64,000 nucleotides of DNA. Source: Cardiobacteriaceae bacterium TAE3-ERU3 (lineage in GTDB: Bacteria; Pseudomonadota; Gammaproteobacteria; Cardiobacteriales; Cardiobacteriaceae). Both the position numbers and the translations under genes were made by a program. Shown one piece after another: positions 1 through 8,647 of this stretch (positions within the stretch are counted from its first letter, which is position 1; each line of letters starts with the position of its first letter). The stretch covers positions 155,461-219,460 of the forward strand of contig JAHUUI010000004.1 of the NCBI GenBank assembly GCA_019218315.1. Direction: 5' to 3'. The notes below the pieces were generated by a model, which saw nothing but the letters and a program-made list of their open reading frames with translations, was not told the DNA's origin and searched no databases.

Positions 1-1
1 T

Positions 2-295
2 GCTGGCGGCCATGTGCATCACAGCAGTGATGAACTGGTTCATGGCCTGCTGAATCCCGAAGCAAATGATGCCGGCGACTTACCTAACGTCTATGTCAAT
101 GAAGATGGTAGCCTGACTGTAGAATTGTATTCAACTTACGTCGGCTTTGATGCCAGCGAGGACAGAGCTGCTTTAATGGATGAAGACGGCGCCGCACTCA
201 TTATTCACGTTAACCCTGATGACTATAGCAGCCAGCCAATCGGCGGTGCCGGTGCGCGTATTGCCTGTGCCATTATCAAGGAAGCATCAAAGTAA
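2..295 (+). CDS. sodC: Cu/Zn superoxide dismutase, C-terminal part (5' end outside window)
   Basis: Periplasmic copper/zinc superoxide dismutase, which converts superoxide to hydrogen peroxide and oxygen. The reading frame is open from base 2, so the start and signal peptide lie left of the window and only about 97 residues are visible. The visible part has the AGGH metal-site motif, GDLPNVYV with the zinc-ligand Asp, a HV motif after LII, and a C-terminal GARIACAII that matches the SodC signature with the active-site Arg and disulfide Cys. The loop after AGGH is His-rich. Family assignment is secure from these motifs; the bacterial SodC subtype cannot be judged from a fragment. Confidence 0.88.
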   Translation, partial: AGGHVHHSSDELVHGLLNPEANDAGDLPNVYVNEDGSLTVELYSTYVGFDASEDRAALMDEDGAALIIHVNPDDYSSQPIGGAGARIACAIIKEASK

Positions 296-358
296 CGTAC
301 TATAGCCTGAACCCATAGATGAGAGCCTTTAAAATCAATCATCTATTAACACTTCATA

Positions 359-383
359 CAGGTGTACCACTACGGCACACCTG
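359..383. terminator. Hairpin between convergent sodC and the acyltransferase gene
   Basis: A 7-bp perfect stem (caggtgt/acacctg) with two further G-C pairs inside lies between two convergent genes. A short T-rich stretch follows on the + strand. It is a plausible shared terminator, but the stem is short. Confidence 0.4.
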
Positions 384-412
384 TTGATATCTACATTTTT
401 TTGGCAAGACAA

Positions 413-2164
413 TCAAACCACCATGCCACTCGCCACATCACCGCTATACTCTCGCACAAACGGCGCAATATAGCGCTCGTATTTCTTCGCTTTCATGCGG
501 CTCATGTCCACCACCACAAACCCGTCTACACAAAAACCAAACGCGGGATCAATCGAAAAATCACCAAACACCACCCCGCCTTCGTCACACAGTGCCGCGT
601 AGTGCTTCATCAACGGAGGAATGACCAAATTCATGTGCTTGAGGCGCTTTTTGAGCACTTTTTCAGCCTCGGCACGCGACAATCCGGCGAAATTTTCAGC
701 AATCTTGCGCTGCTGCGCTGGCTTGATCACATACGGATTGCGCGCGCGCACGATCGGCTCGTCCGGCACAAAATAGAGGCGATGGTATCCGACCAGCCAA
801 TCCACCGCCTCTTTGGGATATTGTGGCGAAATACTCACCCCGCCGAATAAATAGCGCAGATGTGGACGCGTCGCATAATAAGCGCCAATACCTTGCCACA
901 TCATATCGAGTGCGCGGGTATTCCAGTAATCAGGACAAATAAAACCGCGTCCGAGCTCCATCGCCTGATCAAGCCACGACTGATCACCGACAAAATCAAA
1001 AAAGCCTTGCGTATAAAGCTGGGCAAGACGCTTTTCACGATGTCCTTTCGCAACCGGCAATACGCGATATGCCCCCATAATCGCTTGGTCTTCTTTATCC
1101 CAAACCAGTAAATGCTGATAGTGGCTGTCATAGTGATCCAAATCTCGCGGTTGACCACTGCCCTCACCAACCTGGCGGAAGGAAATTTCACGCAAGCGAC
1201 CAATTTCCTGCAATAAAATCGGGTTTTTATGCGGCTGATGCAGCAATACGCGGTATTGATCGTTAATTTCACCCAACACTGTTGTCGAGCGGATAGCATG
1301 CTGAAGCACTTTGTCATCAACCGGCTGTGCAACCGCCTGTGGTGCGTGGAAAATACCGCCACCATCATCGGCCAGCCCATAGACATGCGCACGAATCAGC
1401 ATCACAACCTCTGCATCATCAACTGGCAACGATTGCAGCAAGCTAATCGGCAACATCTTGCCCATGTGCAACGTGATGCGCTCATACTGCTCACGCCACA
1501 TCTCACGCACCAACATCAATGTCGACATGAATGGCAAATAGCGGCTGATGCGGTAAAACCACGGACCATTCAACCCTTCAACATAGATCGGCACAATCGG
1601 TGCGTCGCAGCGCTTGGCAATTTGGTAAAACACCTTCGACCACTTGCGATCAGCAATACCATCCGCACCCGCTCGTGACACTTCACCAGCCGGAAAAACA
1701 ATCACTGCCCCGCCATCTTCCAGCGTTGCCTGAACGCTCTTGATCTGATTGCGAGCGAAGTCGTTCTTCCATACGTTGACTGGAATAATATACGGCGCCA
1801 GCGGTGTTAACGCGCACAGCTGCTCATTGGCAATAATTTTGACGTCATCACGCACGGAGAGCATCGCGTGCAGCAGCATCAGCCCATCAAGACCACCCAA
1901 TGGATGATTAGCCACCACAACGCAACGACCCTGCGCAGAAATAGCCGCATCAGTATCCATTTTCAGCGTATAGTCCACGCCTAACTCAGCAAAGACCTCC
2001 TCGATAAATTCCTTGAGCGGCAAATGTTCATATTGACGGAGAAAATGATTAATTTCTTTCTCTTTGAGCATCCAGCGCAAGAAAGCCACGGCACCCTGCC
2101 GTATCACAGGCCAGCGCCAAGCACCTCGTGCTTTACGCTGATACACCTTTTCGATATCAATCAT
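413..2164 (-). CDS. Two-domain acyltransferase (PlsC-like plus GNAT/hemolysin-like)
   Basis: Predicted membrane-lipid acyltransferase of 583 aa. The N-terminal half is a PlsC/lysophospholipid-acyltransferase domain, with NHPLGGLDG around residue 87 and a later FPAGEVSR motif. The C-terminal half resembles the OlsB/'hemolysin' acyl-ACP N-acyltransferase branch of the GNAT fold (YRVLPV, ELGRGF, GGVSISP). Similar domain pairings make ornithine lipids in some bacteria (OlsF, with the reverse domain order), but the acyl acceptor here cannot be read from sequence. I chose the ATG at 2164 because GAGGGGG lies six bases before it; an ATG ten codons upstream has no ribosome binding site. The next gene to the right is psd, also a phospholipid enzyme, but divergently transcribed. 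Confidence 0.8.
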   Translation of the reverse strand: MIDIEKVYQRKARGAWRWPVIRQGAVAFLRWMLKEKEINHFLRQYEHLPLKEFIEEVFAELGVDYTLKMDTDAAISAQGRCVVVANHPLGGLDGLMLLHAMLSVRDDVKIIANEQLCALTPLAPYIIPVNVWKNDFARNQIKSVQATLEDGGAVIVFPAGEVSRAGADGIADRKWSKVFYQIAKRCDAPIVPIYVEGLNGPWFYRISRYLPFMSTLMLVREMWREQYERITLHMGKMLPISLLQSLPVDDAEVVMLIRAHVYGLADDGGGIFHAPQAVAQPVDDKVLQHAIRSTTVLGEINDQYRVLLHQPHKNPILLQEIGRLREISFRQVGEGSGQPRDLDHYDSHYQHLLVWDKEDQAIMGAYRVLPVAKGHREKRLAQLYTQGFFDFVGDQSWLDQAMELGRGFICPDYWNTRALDMMWQGIGAYYATRPHLRYLFGGVSISPQYPKEAVDWLVGYHRLYFVPDEPIVRARNPYVIKPAQQRKIAENFAGLSRAEAEKVLKKRLKHMNLVIPPLMKHYAALCDEGGVVFGDFSIDPAFGFCVDGFVVVDMSRMKAKKYERYIAPFVREYSGDVASGMVV

Positions 2165-2508
2165 CTTTTCCCCCTCAAACTTCTCAATTCTCATGAAGTC
2201 TAGAGTAGAAATGTTACCGCAGCTTTACACACAAAAAAACAAGCTCGTATCATGATTTAAAAGGCAAATCCCGCCACGGCGAACCACACGCTGAAAACCG
2301 TAAAAATCATTCAGCGCCAGACCAACACACCGCTGCATCACGCACGGAGTCTGCTGCAATATTTTCTCAATGAGCAGCCTCACCGATAGATGCCATCTGC
2401 GCCGCATCAGGCTCGTACTTTTCCTGACACAGAGCACATGCCAACGTCATCACGCCCCAACCGATAAAGCGGCTGACGCACCAATAGCAATTACGCTAGA
2501 ATACACGC
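2165..2508. other. Intergenic region between the acyltransferase gene and psd
   Basis: About 340 bp separating divergent genes. Short open frames exist on both strands (for example 2225-2437 on the minus strand), but none has a ribosome binding site or recognisable protein. The only signal I can support is the promoter-like pair just before psd. Confidence 0.5.
2473..2502 (+). promoter_or_regulatory. Candidate psd promoter
   Basis: CTGACG (2473-2478) and TAGAAT (2497-2502) are separated by 18 bp, resembling sigma-70 -35 and -10 boxes. The psd ATG is only seven bases after the -10 box, which would put the transcript start at or next to the start codon. No Shine-Dalgarno sequence precedes that ATG. 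Confidence 0.4.
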
Positions 2509-3342
2509 ATGAATACGACCCTATACAAACTGATACCGCGGCGCATGATGAGCGCTGCCATGTACCGCCTTGCGCGCGTAACCCATCCTACCCTTAAAAA
2601 CCGCATTATATCGACATACATGCGGATTACCGGTGCAGATACCAGCTTTGCCGCTGAAAAAGATCCGCACGCTTACACAAGCCTGAACGACTTTTTCACC
2701 CGTGCGTTAGCCGATGGAGCACGCCCGATAGACGCTGATCCAGCACACCTCGTCAGCCCCGTAGATGGGCGCTGCGCTATCCATGAAAATCTGCAAGCAG
2801 ACACCATGCTGCAAGCCAAAGGCATGCCGTATTCAGCGGCACAACTGCTCGGCAGCGAATCGTGGGCCGCGCCTTTTATCAATGGCACCACCGCCACTCT
2901 CTATCTCGCCCCAGATGACTACCACCGCATCCACATCCCCTGCGATGCTACCCTCACAGAGATGCGCTTTTGCCCCGGTGACAAGCACAGCGTCGCCCTC
3001 TCACTGCTCGACAAAATCCCCAATATCTTTGCTGGCAACGAGCGCGTCGTTTGCATGTTTGATACCGAATTTGGGCGCATGGCGCTGGTCATGGTCGGCG
3101 CTCTGAACGTCAGCAGTATTGCCACCGTCTGGCATGGTGACGTACTCAACGCCGCCAACAATACCTATGACTACCGCAACCAGCCGCGCAGCTTCAAAAA
3201 AGGTGATGAAATTGGCCGCTTTAACCTCGGCTCGACCGTCATCCTGCTGTTTGAACCAAACAGGATTAACTGGTCTGATGCCGCGCTGAACAAAGCCGAC
3301 AAAATCCACATGGGCGAAATGATTGCGAGCCGCCATGAGTAG
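2509..3342 (+). CDS. psd: Phosphatidylserine decarboxylase proenzyme
   Basis: Makes phosphatidylethanolamine by decarboxylating phosphatidylserine at the inner membrane. It is a 277-aa pyruvoyl enzyme that cleaves itself. The autocatalytic LGST motif lies at residues 240-243 with Ser242 as the future pyruvoyl group; Asp86 in SPVDGR and the His residues of YHRIHIP complete the expected catalytic set. The N-terminus aligns in length with the E. coli enzyme, supporting the ATG at 2509 although it lacks a ribosome binding site. Its last eight bases overlap the start of rnhA. Confidence 0.95.
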   Translation: MNTTLYKLIPRRMMSAAMYRLARVTHPTLKNRIISTYMRITGADTSFAAEKDPHAYTSLNDFFTRALADGARPIDADPAHLVSPVDGRCAIHENLQADTMLQAKGMPYSAAQLLGSESWAAPFINGTTATLYLAPDDYHRIHIPCDATLTEMRFCPGDKHSVALSLLDKIPNIFAGNERVVCMFDTEFGRMALVMVGALNVSSIATVWHGDVLNAANNTYDYRNQPRSFKKGDEIGRFNLGSTVILLFEPNRINWSDAALNKADKIHMGEMIASRHE

Positions 3343-3799
3343 CTCCAGTAAAGATCAGGCACTCAACATCTACACAGATGGCGCATGCAAAGGCAACCCC
3401 GGCATTGGCGGCTGGGGTGTGCTGATGCAATTTGGCAAACACGAGAAAACCCTCTGTGGCGCAGAAGCACACACCACCAACAACCGCATGGAACTACAAG
3501 CAGCGATCGAAGCACTCAAAGCGATAAAAAGGCCGTGCAAAATCATCCTCACCACCGACTCGGTGTACGTCAAAAACGGCATCACCCAATGGCTGCACTC
3601 GTGGAAAAAGAACGGCTGGAAAACCGCACAGAAAAAGCCGGTGCAAAATGTCGAACTGTGGCAAGAACTCGATAGCCTCGCTGCACAGTACGACATCGAC
3701 TGGCAATGGGTCAAAGGCCACAGCGGTCATCCCGGCAATGAGGTCGCCGACCAGCTCGCCAATCAGGCGATCAAGGAACTGCGTGAGCAACAAGGCTAA
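3335..3799 (+). CDS. rnhA: Ribonuclease HI
   Basis: Degrades the RNA strand of RNA-DNA hybrids in the cytoplasm. The 154-aa protein has the full DEDD active site: Asp15 in [11 protein letters not shown], Glu53 in NNRMEL, Asp75 in TTDSVYV and Asp139 in GNEVADQLA. The basic protrusion ([12 protein letters not shown]) typical of E. coli-type RNase HI is present. The ATG at 3335 overlaps the end of psd (ATGAGTAG), so translation is probably coupled; a TTG four codons upstream is less likely. Confidence 0.96.
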   Translation: MSSSSKDQALNIYTDGACKGNPGIGGWGVLMQFGKHEKTLCGAEAHTTNNRMELQAAIEALKAIKRPCKIILTTDSVYVKNGITQWLHSWKKNGWKTAQKKPVQNVELWQELDSLAAQYDIDWQWVKGHSGHPGNEVADQLANQAIKELREQQG

Positions 3800-3860
3800 T
3801 GCACTGCTCACTGATATTAGGTCATATTTAGCCTAAAAAGCATATTCCCAATAATACAAA

Positions 3861-3898
3861 CACCCCTTTGAAAAGTTTATATAACGTTCAAAGGGGTG
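3861..3898. terminator. Hairpin between convergent rnhA and aroK
   Basis: A perfect 12-bp stem (cacccctttgaa and its complement) with a 14-nt loop lies between two convergent genes. It lacks a long U-tract on either side, so its efficiency as an intrinsic terminator is uncertain. Confidence 0.6.
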
Positions 3899-3939
3899 GT
3901 GAGATGCAGGCATGCTGCATGAATACCAAAGACGATTAA

Positions 3940-4479
3940 CTACAGCCCTTCACGCTGCAATTCTTCATTCACTCTGGTCAGTAGTTTTTTAAACGACAGC
4001 GAGAAGAAATTCGCGTCGGTATCAAGGCGGTAATCTGCCAGCCCTTCATACAAGCCGAGCCGTTCATCACGCAGCTGTTGCAAGCGCTCTGCGACATTCG
4101 GTACCTGCGTCAGTGGGCGTCGCTTGTCTGACCCGATACGCTGCATCTGCCTCTCGACCGAAACATCGAGAAACACCACATAGCGCTGCTGGGCAATCAA
4201 GCGGCGATTCAGTGCACTGAGCACGATCCCACCACCACAGGCGACAATGCAGTCGTGCGGTTCACTCAGCACTTCAGCGAGGATACCTTCTTCACGGCGA
4301 CGAAAGCCATCTTCCCCTTCCGTTTCAAAAATCGTCGGAATATCGACACCAGTACGCTCACACAGTGCATGATCGGTATCGACAAAGCGCCAGCGCAATT
4401 TACTCGCCAAGCGTTTTCCGAGCGACGTCTTCCCGGCCCCCATAGGGCCAATTAACACTATTTTTCTATTCGGCGTCAT
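3940..4479 (-). CDS. aroK: Shikimate kinase
   Basis: Phosphorylates shikimate in the chorismate pathway. The 179-aa protein has the P-loop GPMGAGKTS near residue 10, the substrate motif DTD, FRRRE and the ACGGG motif typical of AroK. I chose the ATG at 4479, which has GGGG six bases before it and gives the usual short leader before the P-loop; upstream ATGs at 4497 and 4509 have no ribosome binding site. In many proteobacteria aroK is followed by aroB, but here it stands alone between convergent and divergent neighbours. Confidence 0.94.
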   Translation of the reverse strand: MTPNRKIVLIGPMGAGKTSLGKRLASKLRWRFVDTDHALCERTGVDIPTIFETEGEDGFRRREEGILAEVLSEPHDCIVACGGGIVLSALNRRLIAQQRYVVFLDVSVERQMQRIGSDKRRPLTQVPNVAERLQQLRDERLGLYEGLADYRLDTDANFFSLSFKKLLTRVNEELQREGL

Positions 4480-4680
4480 CACGCGCCCCAAATTCATAAT
4501 ATGGCGCAATTATAACCATCTAACCCTGTAATGTCCGACTTGTATGAAAAATAATAAACAGTCACCTACTGTTATTAACCTCCACAACGCCATATTCTGG
4601 CTCGTATATGACAGATAATTTGATAAGCTATCTTTACGCCCCCAAATAAATGATTCTTTCCCTCACTTCAGGAGAACTTC

Positions 4681-5088
4681 ATGTCTAACACAGCTACTAT
4701 TCAATACACTGGCAACCTCCACACAGATGCCACCCACAATCAAAGTGGCACCGTCATCTCAACCGACGCACCGACAGACAATGGCGGTAAGGGCGAAGCC
4801 TTTTCCCCAACAGACCTCGTTGCCAGCGCCTTGGCAAGCTGCGCATTGACCATCATGGGCCTGAAAGCTGCTTCACTCGGCATCGAGTTCAACGACGTCC
4901 GCGCCGAAGTGCAAAAAACCATGGCGGCCAATCCACGCCGAATTAGTGCAATCAGCATTGCATTCCACATCAATCACGACTATCCGCAGGACGTTCGCAC
5001 CAAACTTGAAGCTGCTGCTCATGCCTGCCCGGTCGCACACAGCCTGAGTGCAGACCTCGAGCAAACTTTCACATTCCACTACGCCTAA
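4681..5088 (+). CDS. OsmC/Ohr family peroxiredoxin-like protein
   Basis: Small cytoplasmic protein of 135 aa in the OsmC superfamily, whose members reduce organic hydroperoxides with two cysteines. The two expected cysteines are Cys54 (ASCALTIMG) and Cys116 (ACPVAHSL). The shape is closer to the YhfA/OsmC-like branch than to classic Ohr. A good ribosome binding site (AGGAG) precedes the ATG. The exact substrate is not determinable. Confidence 0.87.
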   Translation: MSNTATIQYTGNLHTDATHNQSGTVISTDAPTDNGGKGEAFSPTDLVASALASCALTIMGLKAASLGIEFNDVRAEVQKTMAANPRRISAISIAFHINHDYPQDVRTKLEAAAHACPVAHSLSADLEQTFTFHYA

Positions 5089-5113
5089 GCTCATCAAAGT
5101 AGGCGCATAAAAA

Positions 5114-5139
5114 ATCGGGGTAATACACATTACCCCGAT
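5114..5139 (-). terminator. Intrinsic terminator, mainly for the leftward membrane-protein gene
   Basis: A perfect 10-bp stem (atcggggtaa/ttaccccgat) with a 6-nt loop. Read leftward it is followed by TTTTTATG, a normal U-tract. It lies between the convergent osmC and 5170-5670 genes and may serve both. Confidence 0.75.
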
Positions 5140-5169
5140 AAATAGATCACAATGGCACGCTACCTACAG

Positions 5170-5670
5170 TTAGCTTGCTACATCTCGTGCCTTCTCCCAA
5201 GCATTCTGCATCTCGTTAAATACCTGCTCACTATCTGCATCCAACCAATGAAGCAATAGCAAAATACTAACCACTTCACCATGATGTTTTTCTGGCAATG
5301 ATGCACCCACACTCGGGAAGTTCCGCTGCAACGCCCCACGATGAAATTCGATAAAAACACTACCGCCACCTTCACTGCGCGGCAACCAAGTCAGCTCTTC
5401 AATGTCTTGCCAATAAATAAAACCAACTCTAGGCAACGTCTTTTCTTCACACAAAGCATACGTCCATTTCACGCCTTGTTCGTTAAAAACGAGCGGCGGT
5501 TTGCGCTGTATCCAAATAACCACCAATGGCATCAAGACAAACAGCAGCCACACGGGCTGAAATGTAGCATTTTTATAAAATGCCCAGCCCATCAGCGCCG
5601 CAACAAACAAGCTAAACCCAGCCAATACCGCTGTCCGGCGGCTATCATAGCGTCGATGGTAAATCTGCAT
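5170..5670 (-). CDS. Hypothetical membrane protein with two N-terminal membrane helices
   Basis: A 166-aa protein I do not recognise. After a basic start (MQIYHRRYDSRR) come two hydrophobic helices, roughly residues 14-33 and 38-55. A soluble domain follows, with WTYALCEEKTLPR and a WQDIEEL segment reminiscent of PH-like or 'YcxB/STM3941-like' domains. The start at 5670 is set by AAGGAG six bases upstream. It is transcribed alone and ends at a terminator. No function is proposed. Confidence 0.75.
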   Translation of the reverse strand: MQIYHRRYDSRRTAVLAGFSLFVAALMGWAFYKNATFQPVWLLFVLMPLVVIWIQRKPPLVFNEQGVKWTYALCEEKTLPRVGFIYWQDIEELTWLPRSEGGGSVFIEFHRGALQRNFPSVGASLPEKHHGEVVSILLLLHWLDADSEQVFNEMQNAWEKARDVAS

Positions 5671-5777
5671 TGCACACTCCTTGGATTCCACAAAAAATCA
5701 TTCAATCAATTTCTTTGCTATTATCGTCGAAAATATTCTTCCAATCTCACGCTTTGTTAGCAAACTGAAGGCATACA

Positions 5778-6233
5778 ATGCAATTACGCTGGTCATTCTG
5801 GATACTATGGGTCATCGTCAATGCCATTACCAGCTTTTTTTGGGCGGTCTTTTTAGGCAACTCATTACCTTATTTAGCCGGTATATTGAGTGGCGTTGTC
5901 TGTTTTATCGTCTTTTATACATTGCTTGATGGTTATCTAGCCAAACATCAGCATTTTTCAGGTCAACGCGCATTAGTCCGTGGCGTCTATATCAAAGCAG
6001 GTCTGCAGGTACTCAATCTATTCGCCATCAATAATCTGCCACCATTTATCCCCGAAATATGGGCTGGCTCAGCAGCCATTATGCTGGTGGATAAGCTGGT
6101 CCATGAGTCCGATTCATTTTTATTTGCCCTGCTAACAACCTTGCTGACAGGTGCATTTTTATCTGTAATAGTCGGCGCAATCAGCTTGGTGATATGGGTA
6201 TGCACAACAGACAAGGCCAAGCCAAAAAACTAA
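5778..6233 (+). CDS. Hypothetical integral membrane protein
   Basis: A 151-aa protein with about four predicted membrane helices (roughly residues 5-25, 32-52, 84-104 and 115-140) and a short charged tail (TTDKAKPKN). It has no signal peptide and no catalytic motif. It is divergent from 5170-5670 and may share a promoter region with it. I do not recognise the family. Confidence 0.7.
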   Translation: MQLRWSFWILWVIVNAITSFFWAVFLGNSLPYLAGILSGVVCFIVFYTLLDGYLAKHQHFSGQRALVRGVYIKAGLQVLNLFAINNLPPFIPEIWAGSAAIMLVDKLVHESDSFLFALLTTLLTGAFLSVIVGAISLVIWVCTTDKAKPKN

Positions 6234-6240
6234 CAGACTC

Positions 6241-6369
6241 ATGATAAAAAACTTTTCAGGCGAAGATTCCATGCGCTACTTAGCCAAGTATGGCATCACA
6301 ATCCATGGCATTGACAACGCATGGTTCACACATGAATACTTCGATTTACATCATGATACTGATCAATAA
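6241..6369 (+). CDS. Possible 42-aa small protein
   Basis: An ATG-initiated frame runs from 6241 to a TAA at 6369, starting seven bases after the preceding gene. The peptide has ordinary protein-like composition, including Trp, Tyr and several His. No clear ribosome binding site is visible, and its 3' end overlaps the 3' end of purE on the other strand by 7 bp. It may be chance. Confidence 0.2.
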   Translation: MIKNFSGEDSMRYLAKYGITIHGIDNAWFTHEYFDLHHDTDQ

Positions 6370-6866
6370 TCGCAGGGATATTTATCTTTCAGCCCTTCGG
6401 CTTTTTCCAGCACCATCGCATTCATTTCGTCCTGATACGCCGCCATACGACCACGTAGAGTTTCATCACTTATGCCGAGCATACGCACTGCGAGCAATCC
6501 GGCATTTTTTGCCCCGTCCAATGCGACAGTCGCAACTGGCACACCACCCGGCATTTGCAAAATAGAAAGCACAGAATCCCAGCCGTCAATTGAGTTGCTC
6601 GAAAGCACCGGCACGCCAATCACCGGCAACGGCGTCAATGAAGCAAGCATACCCGGCAAATGCGCTGCACCACCGGCGCCGGCAATAATCACTTGTAATC
6701 CACGATCTGCCGCAGTACGACCATAATCAATCAAGCGCTCTGGGGTGCGGTGCGCCGAAACGATGGTGACTTCATACTCCACGTCAAACTGGCGACATAC
6801 AGCAATAGCATCATCCATGACGCGCAGATCGCTGTCGCTCCCCATCACAATCCCTACTTTAGCCAC
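6363..6866 (-). CDS. purE: N5-carboxyaminoimidazole ribonucleotide mutase
   Basis: Converts N5-CAIR to CAIR in purine biosynthesis. The 167-aa protein has the class I PurE core: GSDSD near the N-terminus, SAHRTP, GAGGAAHLPGM and a GGVPVATVA-type loop. I chose the GTG at 6866, which has GGAGG nine bases before it; a GTG two codons upstream is too close to that site. It overlaps the end of purK by 8 bp, so the two are translationally coupled. Order here is purK then purE, the reverse of the common purEK arrangement. Confidence 0.94.
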   Translation of the reverse strand: MAKVGIVMGSDSDLRVMDDAIAVCRQFDVEYEVTIVSAHRTPERLIDYGRTAADRGLQVIIAGAGGAAHLPGMLASLTPLPVIGVPVLSSNSIDGWDSVLSILQMPGGVPVATVALDGAKNAGLLAVRMLGISDETLRGRMAAYQDEMNAMVLEKAEGLKDKYPCDY

Positions 6867-7983
6867 GAGCACTTACCTCCGCATACGATTTAATTTTTTC
6901 GACTTTTTGCATCAATACTTCATCGCTTGCCGCGAGCACCGTCACATGGCCCATCTTTCGCCCCGGGCGCGTTTCAGATTTACCGTACCAATGAACCGAT
7001 ACTTCATCCATACCTAGCAGCATATCAAGGTGCGGCATCACCGCCTCTCCTTGATGTCCATCTGCACCAATCAGGTTAACCATTGCTGCTGGGCGATAGA
7101 GCTGTACCGTACCGAGTGGCTGATTAGCGAGAATACGCCACATCTGGTCAAACTGTGAACTTGGGCAAGCCTCAATAGTCAAATGCGCACTATTGTGGAC
7201 ACGCGGTGCGGTTTCATTGACCCAAACTTCACCTTCCGTATCAATAAACATTTCTACTGCAAAGACACCAGGGCTAGCCAGCGCCAAGACGGTATCTTCG
7301 GCCAATGCCATGATCCGTTCGCGTTGGTGATCCTTAATGATGGCCGGTGCCTTGACGACATCGACCAAATTAAGCGCATCATTGAACAGCATTTCCACCA
7401 CTGGATAACAGATCACATCGCCAGCACCATCTGTCGCGACGAACACTGCTACTTCCTTGGCAATCGGGCACATCGCTTCAATCACCGAAGGGATATCCCA
7501 CAGTTTTTCCAAGTCCTCTTCACTGCGCAGCACTTGCACGCCTTTACCGTCATAGCCGCCAGTGCGTGCTTTCTGCACAAAAGGCAATGGAATGCGCTCC
7601 AGATCTAGCTCATCACAGCCGGCAATCAGATAAAAGTCCTGAGTGGCAATGCCTCGATCTGCATAAAACTGCTTTTGTGTACCCTTGTCCTGAATCATTT
7701 CCAGCACACGTGGCTCGGGAATAACGCGCTTACCCTGATCTTTCAGCTTGCGCAGCGCAGCAACGCTGACATGCTCAATTTCAATACCAACCACATCAAG
7801 ATCACGAGCAAAATCAAGCACCGTCTGCTCGTCGTTAAAGTCACCCTGAACAAAGTGATCAGCCATCGTTGCTGAGGGCGCATCAGCTGCAGGATCAAGC
7901 ACGCTGATCGAGCAAGGATAATTGGCAGCTGCTTGCAAGAACATCCGCCCCAGTTGACCGCCGCCAAGAATACCAATTTTCAT
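6859..7983 (-). CDS. purK: 5-(carboxyamino)imidazole ribonucleotide synthase
   Basis: ATP-grasp enzyme that carboxylates AIR with bicarbonate to give N5-CAIR, the PurE substrate. The 374-aa protein starts with the nucleotide-binding-like GGGQLGRM. It carries ATP-grasp landmarks in the middle (KARTGGYDGKG, EVAVFV) and the C-terminal metal-binding EMF and NETAPRVHNS motifs. It is the upstream gene of a coupled purK-purE pair. A 94-bp gap with a short hairpin separates it from tsaC upstream, so it may have its own promoter. Confidence 0.95.
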   Translation of the reverse strand: MKIGILGGGQLGRMFLQAAANYPCSISVLDPAADAPSATMADHFVQGDFNDEQTVLDFARDLDVVGIEIEHVSVAALRKLKDQGKRVIPEPRVLEMIQDKGTQKQFYADRGIATQDFYLIAGCDELDLERIPLPFVQKARTGGYDGKGVQVLRSEEDLEKLWDIPSVIEAMCPIAKEVAVFVATDGAGDVICYPVVEMLFNDALNLVDVVKAPAIIKDHQRERIMALAEDTVLALASPGVFAVEMFIDTEGEVWVNETAPRVHNSAHLTIEACPSSQFDQMWRILANQPLGTVQLYRPAAMVNLIGADGHQGEAVMPHLDMLLGMDEVSVHWYGKSETRPGRKMGHVTVLAASDEVLMQKVEKIKSYAEVSARG

Positions 7984-8077
7984 AAACGCTCCCCGCCATT
8001 ATGCGGAAATACAAAAAGCGAATCTTATCGCAGCTTGGCATGGCTGCCAAACTACCTAAGCCATTTAATCAAGTCAT

Positions 8078-8644
8078 TTAGTCGCGCAGAACCTGTCCAC
8101 TACGCCAATCGACAATCCGACTCGGGCGCATAGCATCACCAAGCGGAGCATCAATCACCATCATATCCGGGAAAATGGCTTGCACTTCTGCGACACTACG
8201 CGCTGGTAATTCACCGGGCAAATTGGCCGAAGTCGAAATGATTGGCCGCCCCAAGCAAGCGCATAAAGCACGCACAACCGGATGCGAACTGCGGCGAATG
8301 GCAATACCACCGTCACGATGGCGCACACCTTGTGGCACTTGATCACTGGCCGGCAGAATAAACGTCGTTGCGCGGGTCGCCGATGCCGCGTCCAATCCAG
8401 TAAAATCAGCTGCGCTTAGGCCGTCCACCCAGCCAGCGCACTGCGACCAATCACTCACCACCACAACCATCCCTTTACCCACATCACGCCCTTTTTTCAA
8501 GCGCAATACCTCAGTGGCCACAGCCGGATTAGCAGCATCACCACCGATACCAAATACACCTTCAGTCGGATAAGCGATGACTGCCCCATCACGCAGTGCC
8601 GCCGATACCTCAGCGTGATCTTGAGGCCAATACATTACAGGCAT
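8078..8644 (-). CDS. tsaC: Threonylcarbamoyl-AMP synthase
   Basis: Makes threonylcarbamoyl-AMP from threonine, bicarbonate and ATP for the t6A modification of tRNA. The 188-aa protein is a single YrdC domain: YPTEGVFGIG, RLKKGRD (substrate-binding basic loop), FILPAS and the STSANLPGE motif. Its length fits TsaC rather than the longer Sua5. The gene starts 3 bp after the stop of the lytic transglycosylase gene, so the two share a transcript. Confidence 0.92.
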   Translation of the reverse strand: MPVMYWPQDHAEVSAALRDGAVIAYPTEGVFGIGGDAANPAVATEVLRLKKGRDVGKGMVVVVSDWSQCAGWVDGLSAADFTGLDAASATRATTFILPASDQVPQGVRHRDGGIAIRRSSHPVVRALCACLGRPIISTSANLPGELPARSVAEVQAIFPDMMVIDAPLGDAMRPSRIVDWRSGQVLRD

Positions 8645-8647
8645 AAT

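Noticed and set aside
2225..2437. 70-codon open frame on the minus strand before psd
   Set aside because: No ribosome binding site, Cys/Arg-rich random-looking product, and lies in a promoter region.
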